NCBI GenBank assembly: GCA_001931875.2
Contig: MSJH02000655.1
Coordinates: 113,421-177,420, forward strand
Direction of reading: 5' to 3'
DNA: 64,000 nucleotides
Source: Byssochlamys sp. IMV 00236
Lineage: Eukaryota > Ascomycota > Eurotiomycetes > Eurotiales > Thermoascaceae
Shown: piece by piece, positions 23,531 through 34,856 of the stretch
Position numbering within the stretch: position 1 is the first letter of the stretch
Layout: each line of letters starts with the position of its first letter
Program-made: the position numbers and the translations under genes
Notes under the pieces: generated by a model
The model's input: the letters and a program-made list of their open reading frames with translations, nothing else
What the model was told of the DNA's origin: nothing
Database searches by the model: none

Positions 23531-24940
23531 CTACCGAGAAAAACTCCTCAACCACCTCTTCTCCTCCCTCACCTTCTCACTTTCCTCCCTTCCATCTTCC
23601 AAATACCCCACATACGCCTCCCTAGCAAGACTCTTCTTAGCGACTTCGCAATCCGTTCGGATATCATCGATCAAAGCCTCTAGGGAGACGTAGTCGTATT
23701 CAGGTCTGATGTAGCCTAGGATAAGAAGGTTGAGTTTGGTAGAGTAGAAGTCGGGGAGTTTGTTGAAGTTGTTGGATGTTGTTGTTGTGTTTGTTGTTGA
23801 GGTGGGGGGAGACATTATGTGGATTTCCTATGGCGTTGAAAATTCATTAATTAATACCCTTTTTTTGTTTGCATTTTTTTCGAAAGTCAAGAAGAAGGAT
23901 GGATGGATGGATGGATGGAACATACCACACTCCGTACGGTATTCTTATAGAATGGATTATACCCAATACTCAAAACAGCAGGGAGGATAGTAGCTTGTTT
24001 TTGTTCTTGTTCTTGCTTCGTTGAAGTTGAAGTTGCAGTCGTATCAGCCACGGTATGCGCGGTCGATTCGTTCTTGTCGTAGATGAACTTTGCTGGGTCG
24101 AGAGCCACGACGCCATAATAGACTCCTGTCTGGAGGTCTGGGTAGGCGGAGAGACCGTCGGGGGGAATGTTGGCGGTGGGGATGCCGAGCTAATAATATT
24201 ATATGTTAGTTTCTGGAAGGGTGTAATTGATATCGAGGATAGGGGGATGATGCATGTAACAGAAAAAAAAAAAAAAAAAAAAAATAATAAAATAATCATA
24301 GGAGAAAATAACACAGAAGAAAGATAGAATAATCAAACATGTTTAAATACCCAGATACATTACTCAACATCCAAACCACAAAATCGAAAAAAAAGTATAC
24401 CTGCTTCAATATCCGAACACAGAAAACATGCAAAATCTTATAACAATCCCGCATACTCCATCCACAAGGGTATGGCATGACAAGCATGAAATAAAATAAT
24501 ACCAGAACAAAACACAATGGCTCATATGGCTCGAATTGTATCGGAAACAACTATGACCACCAACCAGTATACACGCACTCGATTCAGAAACGCATAGTGT
24601 AGCATGTTTCAGTCTGGTGTATCCGTAAAAATAACATGAAACACAAGAGATAATAATAATGATAATCATAAATTCAAGCAATGGGAACAAACCAAACAGA
24701 ACAAATCATGTTCCAATAGCGACTGACTTCAAACCACGCAACAAAGAAAGTAACGCAAAGCAAGCGCAATATCAATACCAGGCAGCCAACAAACAAATCA
24801 ACCATAACATTGAATGAACTGACCTCCTTACTGCCCCTTCCGAATCCCTTGATGACTGGCCCCGATAGTCGGATAGGAAATGGCGGCTCTGGGCCACTAT
24901 CAGGCCCAGCGACGGGATCCCGGGGCTTGTCGGGTCTCAT
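23531..24940 (-). CDS. fmn1: Riboflavin kinase
   Basis: Phosphorylates riboflavin to FMN using ATP, the first step of flavin cofactor synthesis. Exons 24824-24940, 23926-24189 and 23531-23827 give 225 residues. The signature GIPTAN (residues 41-46; Thr and Asn bind the Mg-nucleotide) directly follows the exon 1 join. The catalytic glutamate is E170 in [39 protein letters not shown] is also conserved. Two low-complexity inserts rich in Thr, Gln and Asn (near residues 75-105 and 132-150) are larger than in yeast Fmn1. Intron 1 is 634 nt, by far the longest coding intron in the window, and uses GTCAGT as donor. Intron 2 (98 nt) holds an ATGG tandem repeat. Length and motifs leave little doubt about the function. 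Confidence 0.95.
23898..23919. repeat. (ATGG)n tandem repeat in fmn1 intron 2
   Basis: Five to six GGAT/ATGG units adjoin the donor of the second intron. Confidence 0.85.
24263..24285. repeat. 23-nt A homopolymer in fmn1 intron 1
   Basis: A poly-U stretch in the sense of the transcript, about 75-95 nt before the acceptor of the long first intron. Confidence 0.9.
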
Positions 24941-25373
24941 TTTAATCAGTCTTTCTGATCCTCTTTGTGGGTTGATTCGCTTTGGTCTTGTTTTATCAGG
25001 GCTGGTAAAGAATGGAGAGAGGGATTGTATAATTATTTTGTAGAATATGCCGCGGTGTTGGAAGAGATGAGTAGAAGAAGTGGGGTGGAAAGCCGCCGAA
25101 GCGGCAGGGCGGATATCCGCGCGGGGTCACTTTTGGGTTGTAGCGGCTGCTCTGCCATGTGGTTTACGCGCTGCGATTTATTACCGTTTATATAGAAGAA
25201 GTAGAGTAACTTATTCCAGCATGCTGATATACGCTTGGTACAAACCGACATTCTAGAGTCAACTGAGGAGTTTTGTTCTTGCATAGCGGAACTGCAAAAT
25301 AGACGACTATGTCTGGATAAGGAGTTACAACATTATGTTTCGGGATCCCGTGAGATCATTCCAAATTCATCAA
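24941..25373. other. fmn1 promoter / taf14 3' flank
   Basis: A 433-bp gap between two genes read leftwards. No other gene is seen. The fmn1 leader must lie in its left part. Confidence 0.55.
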
Positions 25374-26683
25374 TTATATCGTTCCCTTCTCCTGCGCGAA
25401 ATCCCAAAGCATTTTGATTAGCGGATCGGGGAGGGTGTACAGGTCAACGTGGAACTCGCCCTCTGCAGGATATATTAGCCTCGTTTTCAGCCCAATAAGA
25501 ATCATTCGTGAGATAGCAACATACGTTCGACATCATTTTTCGTGTAAGAGTCGGCAGACTTGTTGTCGTGAACCATCTGGACGACCTGGAGTAGATCGTC
25601 CTCGCCCAGCTTCTGGAGGCCATCCGCCAGCTTGTCCATGTCGACCTAAAGCAACAGATCAATACCCCATTCTTCATGCGCCAAGTTCTATAAACCCCTC
25701 CCTCTCCTGGAGGAACTTACGTTCTTATCAACCCTCTTCTTCTTCTTGCTGCCCTCATCCGCCGCAGCCGTGCGCTTCGTCTTTAGACCGTTTTCGTCGC
25801 CGGGAACAGGACCGGATTCCCGCAAAGCCGCCAGTAGTGCTGGCTTGGGGTTCTTGAATGTCTGGACAAAAGCATTAATATATCGCGTGCTTAAAACCAG
25901 CCACGAAGCTGGCATAGACCGGGAAGTGTAGGCAAACTCACAAGGACATGTTTCGACTCGTAGCGATTAGATTGGAAGTTCAGATCGTGAGTGATGATAT
26001 GGTCCTTATCCGCGTGGAGTGTGATTTGCATGTCGAATTCACCCCATCCTTCCTCGGAGATTCTGAATGGGGGGTTCTTGAAAGCTGCACATCACCGCTC
26101 ATATTAGCCAGTCTCGTTGGCAGGGAGGAAATGACCGATTCTCAACAACATGGCAAAGATATGCCCACGAAGAGCATTCGCCAGATGCTAACAAAAGGAC
26201 CGTCACATACTCTGAATAGCTCTATCGCCGAAACTAGGGTGCAAAGTATATGTGACCTTGTCAAACACATTCGCTGGGACCTGCTCTCCATGCTCGTTCA
26301 AGAGGTAAATCTCAATGGACCAGGAACGGAGAGGAAACCCCTCCACACCGGAATCCTTGTCGCTGCAATCCAAGCGGTCAGCACGCTACAATTGAACAGA
26401 GTGTGTATGTGACGGCTCCAGAAGGAGAGTAGAGAGCAAAAGCCCAGCGCACACAGATATTCGCCTCTAATACGCAAGGGTGCAAAGCGCTCGCCCATGC
26501 GACCACAGATTGGTTATACCCACATCACATTCTGCTCTGTGACCAGTCGTACCGTCCTCTTAACCTATGTCGCAGATGGAGTTAGCCTAGAAGTTTGCGA
26601 CAGAGCTCAATCATAGGATAATTGAATTGTGCTTTCTCCTGAAGGTCTCCAAAGGCAGAAATAAGGAGACTCACGTCTGGCAT
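25374..26683 (-). CDS. taf14: YEATS-domain protein, TAF14-like
   Basis: Reader of acylated histone lysines, shared in yeast by TFIID, TFIIF, SWI/SNF, INO80 and NuA3. Seven exons (26675-26683, 26524-26564, 26211-26362, 25942-26084, 25721-25861, 25525-25645, 25374-25462) give 231 residues. The YEATS fold covers about residues 4-135: VKRTVRLVTEQNV, FPLRSWSIEIYLLNEHG, VTYTLHPSFGDRA with the histidine and aromatic of the acyl-lysine pocket, and EEGWGEFDM. A basic stretch (SKKKKRVDKN) leads to the C-terminal ET-like domain (GDENGL to the end; GEFHVDLYTLPDPLIKMLWDF). The presence of this ET domain favours Taf14 over Yaf9. Exon 1 codes only Met-Pro-Asp. Exon 2 ends at GTGGGT so that the next exon joins as VIDKDSG. 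The frame upstream of the ATG stays open, so a longer N-terminus is not excluded. Confidence 0.9.
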
Positions 26684-27482
26684 CTCAGCTTCAAACGCCC
26701 CAGTTGTGTATTCAAAGGTATATGCGGTTCGCTGTCGCCTCCAGTCAAGCTCCTCTCGACAGGATCCGAGAGCGCAGGGAGGAAAGGTCGAGAGCGTTGG
26801 ATGCGCCGAGACGAAGGAGGGTGTGAGAGATCAGCGCAATAGGGGCGGAGATGTGAGAGAAAGGTGACAGATGAGAGCTGAAAGAGGATTGACGAACACT
26901 TGGAGCGGGGGACGCGTTAATGGCTTTCTGGACCGCAGAAAGCGCGTAAAGGGAGCTTGAGGTGGTGGGGTCCGCCCGGCGGCTCGACAGCCGCCGCCAG
27001 CTAAGTACCTAGGTACGTAGTTACGGGGAGTTACCTGGTTTTATGCCACCGCTAATAGTGAATATCTATCACCCTTGCGGTCCTACAGACTACGTTCCAA
27101 GTCACATTCGAGAAAATTGTCGCCAGCTGGACAGTCTCGCGGAGGAAAATTGAAGACAAAACAGCAGAATCGGCAATTCTGCACGTCAATAACACAGCTG
27201 AGCGCAGAAAATCGAACTAGATACAAAGAATATCCTTTTGAACCCAACAGGTAGACTATACAACCAAGGCCGCATGCAGCAGCGATAAGACCCAAATCCG
27301 AGACCGGTCCGGTGGGATGAATAAAACTCAGAACGAAGGGTATATACCCGAACCCAGTCGAACATGACAGAAAAACCCTAGCTTTTGACCATTGAAGGGC
27401 ATGCGACCATATAAAACAGTAAGTAAAGAATCAAAAACATAACAATGGTATCCCGTTTGGCCCTCATAAAACATGCTATAAC
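26684..27482. other. taf14 promoter / acuK 3' flank
   Basis: No gene is seen. The part near 26930-27000 is GC-rich (CGGCGGCTCGACAG) and probably the taf14 promoter. The right part is the acuK 3' untranslated region. Confidence 0.55.
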
Positions 27483-29783
27483 TCATATGCAAGGTAGGAA
27501 CTGCGAGGGAATGTTAGCTTCTGTCCTTTTCAAGAAATAGAGGATGGAGCAACCTACATTCATAACTATAAGCATGGGGATGTCAAACACGTCTCTCTTG
27601 ACCGTCCAACAGTAACTGCATTCCACTTTCCCATCCTTCAGCCCCAGCTGGTTCATTCCGGCCTCGCCCGCAATGCCGCCTTTGCTCAGATGGCCGTTCC
27701 ATTTTTGATTGTCGTCGGAACTGCTAGGCTCCATGTCTTCCTTGGTCTTGTACTTCAAGAGCTTACAGGTCGTCATGACGCTGCCTCGCGAGTCGCCAAA
27801 CGCGAGCTTGGCAAAGTCCTCATAGAATTCGATGACACTGTCGTCATCCAATAACTCTGCCAGGAAGACGGGTTGCAGACGGCCGTTTCCGGAGTTGTCT
27901 TGCGGCGGCACACGAGGAGCAAAGCCACGCGACGACGCATTTTGGCTGCCGGGAGAACCGCCAGTGTTGACGTTCAGGTTGGGCTCCTTTCCCAGTAGGA
28001 CGTCCTTCTTCCACCCCGTAAGGATGCTGAACTCTTTGCCCACTGCCGCCACCTCTCCTGTCCGCCTACAGACGATAGTCGGGGTGCCGCAGGCATTGAT
28101 GAAGTCTTCGTACTCGAAAAGGGTCCTCTGGAAGCATTTTTCCATGAAGATCAAATCGTCCTCATTGAGCGTCTTCGTGGTGGCGATGAACGACGGACGG
28201 ATGGACGCCAGAGCTTTGGCAATCTGCAGGGTCTTTGGAGGAGAGAAGCGCCGCTGGATGAAAGCGATCAAATTATGGAAACCCAGAGTATAGGAATAAG
28301 GCTCCTTGACACTCTCGTAGATGGAGGAAGGGTTACGGAATCGCCGCTTTGCACCGACCTGCAGGTTCTGGTGCTTCAAGGCCGGCGTAGATATCAGGGA
28401 TCGCTGTCCATTCGAGACTGACAATTTGTTGGGATGATTGAACGGAGACGTCGTAGGGTCCTCAAGATGGTGTGGAACTTGAGGGCTACTCATCGAACCG
28501 GGACTAGTGAAGCTCGCAGGGCCGCTTTCAATAGCAAAAGCGTGCGGTGCATCGCCTTTCATGTGGCCGGGCACCAGATTGTTCTGGCCATAGAGTCCGC
28601 CCACACCACCCTGGCCCTGACCGTTGGACCAGTCATTGAGAATCGTATCTCCGAACATGAACGGCGGCTGGTTCCCTGAACTTTCACCAAAACCAGAGGA
28701 TCCCGGTAAGGGTGCATTCGTGAACTGCTGAGAGCCACTCCGTCCGATCGACCCGCGTTGAGTAGCTGTATCACTGGGCGGAGTCTCACCAGCACCTGTG
28801 GCCATGTGACCAAGCATACCAAACTCCAGCGCACCATACCGGTTGCCGAAATTCATACTCGAGAGATCGAAGTTGAAGAGAGCAGGATCGCTGGGGTCAA
28901 ACAACGCCCCTGCGAATGGGTTCTGCGTCTGTGGCGGCCCCGAAGCTGCTGTGCTTGGTGACTGCTGAGGCACAGAGGGAGATAGATTCGCATTCTGTAT
29001 CGTCGTGCTTGTACCCAGATTGAATGTGGGCGAAACCGGTGATTGTGTGCTGAAGGTGCCTTGGTTCAAGGCATTTTCCTGAAGCAGGGAGCCTATCTGG
29101 TCCTGAGGCTTGTTCTGCTGATATATATTATATGATCCTGACTGCTGGGCGTTATAAAAATTAGAATTTGACCGAGTCTTGACGGCGTTTGCACCATTTC
29201 TCGAAAGAGGTAGGCTATTGTGCACGGTATTCGTGGCGTTATAAAAATTGCCGCCAACCCCTGGCATCAGGGCACCGTCTGGGGCATCATGAAGATACTT
29301 GGCTTTCTTCCGGACACCGTCATGGCAGGCGTCCTGCAAGCCACGTTTAATGCAGCGTTGGCATGGTCTTTCGTCACCTATGAATCATTTGTTAGCTCCA
29401 AATCATAACAAGATCAACATCCAACTCTTCATGCGGTACACAAGAAGAAGTATTTTAGGCGTACGGCCACTACCTGAAGGGAAGTGGAGCAACAGGATAG
29501 AAGTATCGCAGTATAGAGGATCGATCAACATACCGCAAGTCAGATGGGCCCGTTGACAGGCGAAACAAGCTCTCCTGGCCTTCTTCCTTCGCGGTCTTAG
29601 CGGGTCCTTTGCGTTGTTTGAGGACGACTTCTGGCCACTCTGAGTGTTCTCATCCCCGTCAACGGTGCTCTGGTCCTTGGACCGACTTCCTCCGGCGTGT
29701 TCGGCCATATCTCCAGAGTCCTGATCGCCGCCACTTTGATCCGCCGACGGGGAGGGCGAAGCATCCCTCACGCTTGCTGTCAT
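27483..29783 (-). CDS. acuK: Gluconeogenesis activator AcuK (Zn2Cys6, PAS-like)
   Basis: Nuclear transcription factor of the AcuK/Ert1 family, which with AcuM switches on gluconeogenic genes (malic enzyme, PEP carboxykinase, fructose bisphosphatase) and affects iron uptake in aspergilli. Exons 29534-29783, 27558-29377 and 27483-27500 give 695 residues. The Zn2Cys6 cluster is complete: C73, C76, C83, C89, C92 and C101 (CxxC-x6-C-x5-CxxC-x8-C), preceded by the basic run [10 protein letters not shown]. Intron 1 (29378-29533) cuts the zinc cluster between the third and fourth cysteines. The PAS-like region (about 430-560; [38 protein letters not shown]) and the tail [20 protein letters not shown] are family hallmarks. 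The last intron (27501-27557, 57 nt) keeps the frame open, but the spliced end MNFLPCI is the conserved one. The long upstream spacer suggests complex regulation. Confidence 0.94.
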
Positions 29784-32700
29784 GATATATGGATCCGGCT
29801 CAATGCGCGCGGATTATTTGTAGGGACTCGAAAATGCGGATAGATGCAGGGGTGGCTTCTCCTGACCTCCGTCACAGACAGAAGGCCACGTTTTCCTGCT
29901 CCTGTCGGTAGCCAGTGCTGCTCCTTTGTCAGGTCGAGTCTCTGAGAGTCGGGCCACCGCAGAACCAAGTGTGTACCAGGTCGACCCCAGAGCCGCCACT
30001 CACCCAGGTCCGTTTTCGATCCAGGCCAGGATGTTGTCTGAAATAGAACCGTTGACGGTTACACCGCAGCTGGTAGTCGAGGAGTTATACGAGCAGGTCC
30101 CAGCGCAATTTACCGGCTCAGCTGCAGCGGCTGCGGTGCAATGCGACAGCGTCGAGGTCGGTAGTTCTTGAGCGAAATAGACGAACGAGGGGACAGCGAC
30201 TGTTCGACCGATGCCAGGAGGACCGACGATACGAGTCGCAACACGCTCAACGGTTCGAGTCTCCGGAGAGCCCGCAATGACGACTCGACGACTGGCGGAC
30301 AGTATTGTCAAATGTTGGAGCTGGCGGAATGCGATCGAGCGATGACTGCACCGCACGCGGGCTGGACTGTGAGTGGAGAGTTTTCCGCGCCCGCGGGCCT
30401 GCGGGGAAGCTGTGGGAGTGGAGAGGAAGCGCGCGCTGTCTTTCACGACACAGATAAGACCGGGAAGATTAGGGATACGAGCATCCGGGTGTTTGAGACG
30501 ATTGATGTGATATCAAAACGACTGCAAACGGACAATGCGGGGGAGCAGTTCAGTTCAGATTTCGCCGTGACGAAGTTTGAGAGTGGAGGAATCGCGTGCG
30601 GCGGAGGATGCCGGTAACGAACGACGCGGATAACTATGGTGGCGGTGGTGGCAGAGCGTCGTTGGGATGAGGAGAATAATATTAATGGTAGAAAATATTA
30701 CTACCTCCACCTCGCCTGGCCTGGGAGGAACAAACTTGTTTCTCCAACTGGCTTGGCTGCTGGTTCTTGGTGTGCGCTTGGAGACTGTCCCCGAAGCTCC
30801 CGTGGCTCAGTCGATTATTATTGGGCTGCTCAATAATAATAATGCTCGTATATTGTATTGGTATACTCGAATTCCGCGTACGGTACGGTCAGTGTCGCTC
30901 TGGATTCTGGAAAGACCAGTACAGTGGCCATTGTGAGACCGTCGTACTGGAAGAAACAAAGAGGTGGACAGCAGAGACTACTTAAACTTATCCACTGGGT
31001 GACCGACAAATCGACGTGCTTTGGCTTTTAGTTCTACGCCAGTCTAACAGCCGCGGATGCTGGTAATCGCTTTACCAGGCACTAAGTACGGTAACTTGCT
31101 GTTCTTTTCGCTGCACTGGCGCAACAACATCCGTCTCGTGCTGCCATGTCTTCTATATAATACTTTGTCCATCGTCCATCTGCCATTGCGGTTCCGCACT
31201 ACATCTCTCTGGCATCTGCAAGATAAATCATCATGAGAAACATTATTCGATAGCTAGTTACCTGTGAGTTTACATTGCTTTACGCCCCCACTTTCAGCGC
31301 TGCAAAAAGTTTCGAATAATTAATTAAAATTACCAGCCGGATGCCCGACGTCTCCACATGCCAACAAGAGAGCATAGAGTAGAAAAGAAAAAAGAAAAAA
31401 AAAAAGAGCCCTGGACTAATGTAAGTAGCTACGTCGCTGGCGATCCTCTACGATTGCTCGAGAGTCGACAATGACATTATCCTAGTGTCCGCAGCGACAC
31501 GCGCGCCTTTTCCCGTTGCAGACAGATCGGCTTTCTGCAGAGCTGGAAACCCAGTAGGAAATATTACTTACAGTCCCGACTGACCGGGTCTACACTCTAC
31601 AGAGCGTTCCTCACCGTGCGGGGAAACCGTCCACGGTTCCTACAGCAGAACCAACAGGCATGCCAAGTTACGATGAGTTGACTAGTTACTATTCGTAGAC
31701 CAACGCCTGGACCCGTGGACTTTGTCATTCCATCAGGATCAGATGAATTGGGCCGGATAGTGCAGTGAACCTGTTTCTTGGAGTTATTGTCCCGTGGCGC
31801 CGACAACGCTCGGCCTACCGACCCGACGTCTTCGATGAGCCTCGGCTAGTCTCCCGTCGGTTCGATAATGGAGTACCATAGTTAGTACAACCCGTTTGTA
31901 ACCTCGTTAGATCTGCGATTTAGTAGAGCTCCTGATTTTTGTCATAAGTGCCAGCGGATATGCCAACGGTCCTTGTTTGTAAAGGTTGGATAGTTAACTA
32001 ACTACCATATGCTTGCTAGATGGACCTATCATCATTATCCCCGTTTCCAGCAGTGAACGTCCACTAATGTCGGAACCGCAAATGCGGGGATGCCTAATTG
32101 ACTATGACTACTGGCTGAGAGATGGACTGACACTGTACTCCGTATACAGCATTTGGAGACGGCAGCAGGTGAGCAGTCGTAGCAAAGAGGTCATAGCTCC
32201 TGTCATCACCATTGACGTCTTGCAGGATTTACAGAATACGAGAGTCAATCTTTTAATGGATAAAAAAGGATCAGAAACCATCACGAGCAAAAGCGGGGAT
32301 GTTCGAATTACGACTCTAGATGGACAGAATAGCCTTCTTGCTGATTATCTCGGATGTTTACTCTTAACTAAGTGACTCACACCAGCTTTACTGGAATGGC
32401 CAATAGGTCTACAGCATGGCTCAAATATACCGCCCTTTTATTATTACCAAATCGATTGCCTGGAGTTGACAACTAGTTATTATTGGACTCTCTTGACATA
32501 TCCTGAGGATACGGTCTGATACCATTATTAGTAGTAAGAAGGGCCTATAAACACCAGTTGATGTTCCCCAAAAGGAAACCCGCACGTCAAAACAAACGCT
32601 GCAAACAAGCCTTGTCGACGTCACCACTATCAGAATTGTTATCGCAGATACTCTTATATTGTATATTATACTCTTCTTCTATAGGTGAAGACAAAAGACT

Positions 32701-32835
32701 CATCAAATCATCTTTCCATTATCCAAAATGCACAATTGAAATCGCCTTCCTCGTCACTCCGGAGCTCAAAAAGTAACAGGAATACCTACCTAGTTACCTA
32801 CCTCTCCGAAAACACAACAACAATCTTCACATGCC
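29784..32835. other. 3-kb spacer upstream of acuK and the DLH-like gene
   Basis: Divergent intergenic DNA with no gene I can support. On the acuK side, 29918-30003 (minus) has a GTGAGT donor, a CTGAC branch site and a GCAG end, and could be an 86-nt 5' UTR intron (low confidence). GC-rich parts near 30000-30620 look like promoter. The part beyond 31000 is AT-richer with short inverted repeats (CTGGTAA/TTACCAG near 31062). Open frames near 30168 and 32013 have no recognisable composition or motif. Confidence 0.45.
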
Positions 32836-32848
32836 ATGGACAAGATAG
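32831..32848 (+). other. Short uORF overlapping the DLH-like start
   Basis: An ATG five bases before the start codon, in another frame, reads five codons (MPWTR) to a TAG inside the main frame. Ribosomes starting there would miss the main ATG, so it could dampen translation. Confidence 0.5.
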
Positions 32849-34230
32849 TCCCCAACACTATTCGTCGCACAGGCTCCAATTTAGGCCATCGCCTCCGTAC
32901 TGCCCAAAGTACCTATCCGGAAAAAGATACATCGCCGGCACGACTCGTCATCACTGCTGAGACGCCTCGTTTTGACCCCTATATCCTCCGATTGTTCAAG
33001 AATGAGGGGTTCCACGTCTCTTATATGCCCTTCAAGGGGAATAAGAAGGAATATGATAGCCGCTTGCAACAGATAGCCGATGATCTGGAACAGGGGGAGA
33101 GATATGCTATTGTAGGTATGTAACTTGTATGTATTTTCTTTTCACTCTCTTGAATACAAGTATAAAAACAAGGAACGAAGAATATATATATGAAATCCTA
33201 TCCTATCCATTCGCACAGATCAATAACATATCCCAGCCTACGGTGAAGCAGCCGCTCGCGTGCTCGAAGCATGCACGGAACCCATGCCAAAACTCTGCGC
33301 CGCAGTGGCCTACTATCCTACCACTGTACCCGCGAATGTAACATTCCCGCCATCTCTCCAGGTCGCAATCCATCTTGCAGGGTCTCAAAATTTCGGTACC
33401 AAAGCAAATTATTCCTACACTTATCCCGACACAGAGATCGGGTTCGCGGAGCACCGAACCGGCGACGATCGCGACGTATATAACAAGGTGTCTACACGGT
33501 TAGCATGGAGCCGAACTCTGGGCTGTCTTCGAAAGGGGTTCAATATCGAGCATAGTGTAGAGATGGAGGAATTGTGGGAGAGACATCTCCTGCAGGCTTT
33601 CTCGAGGAAGGATGCAGATCGGACGATGGCGACCATGTATGATGATGGTGATAGCAACGACGATGATCAGCTTCATGTGAATCATGTCCCGACGATGGTT
33701 GGCGGTGAGTTTTCTCTCTCTCTCTCTCTCTCTCTTGTCTACATCGCAATTATCAAAATACTGAATTTCTTTTATGTATAGGAACCGGATACCACGATCT
33801 CCACGAATTCTACTCCCATGAATTCATCCCACATAGCCCACCTTCCTTAAAACTACACCTCCTCTCACGCACCGTCGGAACAGACCGCATCGTCGACGAA
33901 CTCCTCCTCACATTCCGTCACACACAAGAGATCCCCTGGCTTCTACCACGAGTCCCGCCCACAGACCGCGAAGTGCAAATCGTCATCGTCATCGTGGTCA
34001 CGTTGCGCGGGAACAAACTCGCCAGAGAGAACATTTACTGGGACCAGGCGAGCGTCTTGATGCAAATCGGCCTGTTGGACCCTACGCTTGTGCCGCAGAG
34101 TTTCAAAGCAACGGGCAAGAATCTCGACGGGAAGGAAACTGTAGATAGGCTACCCGTCACGGGCGCAGAGGCCGCTTGGATGGTGGTCGACGAGCAGTCG
34201 GAGGATAGTAATAAACTTTTGGACGAATGA
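32836..34230 (+). CDS. Dienelactone hydrolase-like / SnoaL-like fusion
   Basis: Three exons (32836-33115, 33237-33704, 33782-34230) give 398 residues. Residues about 35-240 resemble the dienelactone hydrolase alpha/beta fold (ARLVITAETPRFDPYILRLFKNEGF, AAVAYYPTTVP). Residues about 245-390 resemble the NTF2/SnoaL fold seen as second half of a fungal family (VNHVPTMVGGTGYHDLHEFY, EIPWLLPRVPPTDREVQIV, ENIYWDQASVLMQIGLL). At the expected nucleophile elbow the sequence reads VAYGEAAARVL with no Cys or Ser, so hydrolase activity is doubtful. The substrate is unknown. Intron 2 holds a (TC)n tract. No enzymes of a shared pathway adjoin it. Confidence 0.85.
33713..33735 (+). repeat. (TC)n tract in an intron
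   Basis: Eleven TC units begin eight bases after the donor of intron 2 of the DLH/SnoaL-like gene. Confidence 0.9.
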
Positions 34231-34856
34231 GAGGAGCTTTCTCGGTTAATATATACATATATATACCTATATATATATATTTCAGGCGGGGTTCTTGTAA
34301 TATCTTCCATCTCTCGCCTTGTAAGGGAGTGCTCGGGGGTGTGAGCTTTTTGTATATATTTGTATATTTATTTTATGTATTTTGTCCCTTGCATTAGGCT
34401 TGTTTATACATTTCCAGTCAGGAGTTATATAGATAGCCGCTCCAGAATATGCACTATGCCTTTGCATAAGGGCTTGGAATGCGTTGCTTCCTATCTATGT
34501 GCCTTTTTGAGAGATGAGGGAGTCCAGATATTAGTTGTATTTGCTCTTGGCCTTTTGTCTTTAATTGAAACAGGTAATTGATATATCCATATATATATAA
34601 TACGTCTCGATATGTCATATTTTTTTTTTTCTTTTTCTTTTGTTTCCTTTTCTCATAAGTTACATGTATATTGTACTATTTCTACTTCTATTTCTATGAT
34701 TCGTCCCATTATCTCAAAATACTCCATCTACAAACTTCATAACAATACAATTTCCCAGCGGAATATATAGATAATGTGTAACTTTTTTTTTATTTATTTA
34801 TTTAAAAAAAAAATCTCTAGCCTACATAATCCATCCAAGCACTCACATCTCACCAA
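34231..34856. other. Convergent AT-rich spacer
   Basis: Holds both 3' ends, with TATATA tracts (34247-34280) and T- and A-runs near 34620 and 34786-34813. No gene is seen. Confidence 0.6.

Noticed and set aside
24190..24823. An FMN riboswitch in the long fmn1 intron
   Set aside because: FMN riboswitches are known from bacteria, and none of their conserved core could be seen. The intron is mostly low-complexity AT.
30168..30617. A 149-codon plus-strand frame upstream of acuK
   Set aside because: It lies in the GC-rich acuK promoter region, with an Arg/Ser/Gly-rich chance-like sequence and no domain.
32013..32375. A 120-codon plus-strand frame before the DLH/SnoaL-like gene
   Set aside because: No family resemblance and AT-rich random codon use. 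A small species-specific gene cannot be excluded.
20645..34230. A secondary-metabolite cluster around the MFS transporter, acuK and the DLH/SnoaL-like gene
   Set aside because: No polyketide synthase, peptide synthetase, terpene cyclase or P450 is present. The neighbours are conserved housekeeping genes.
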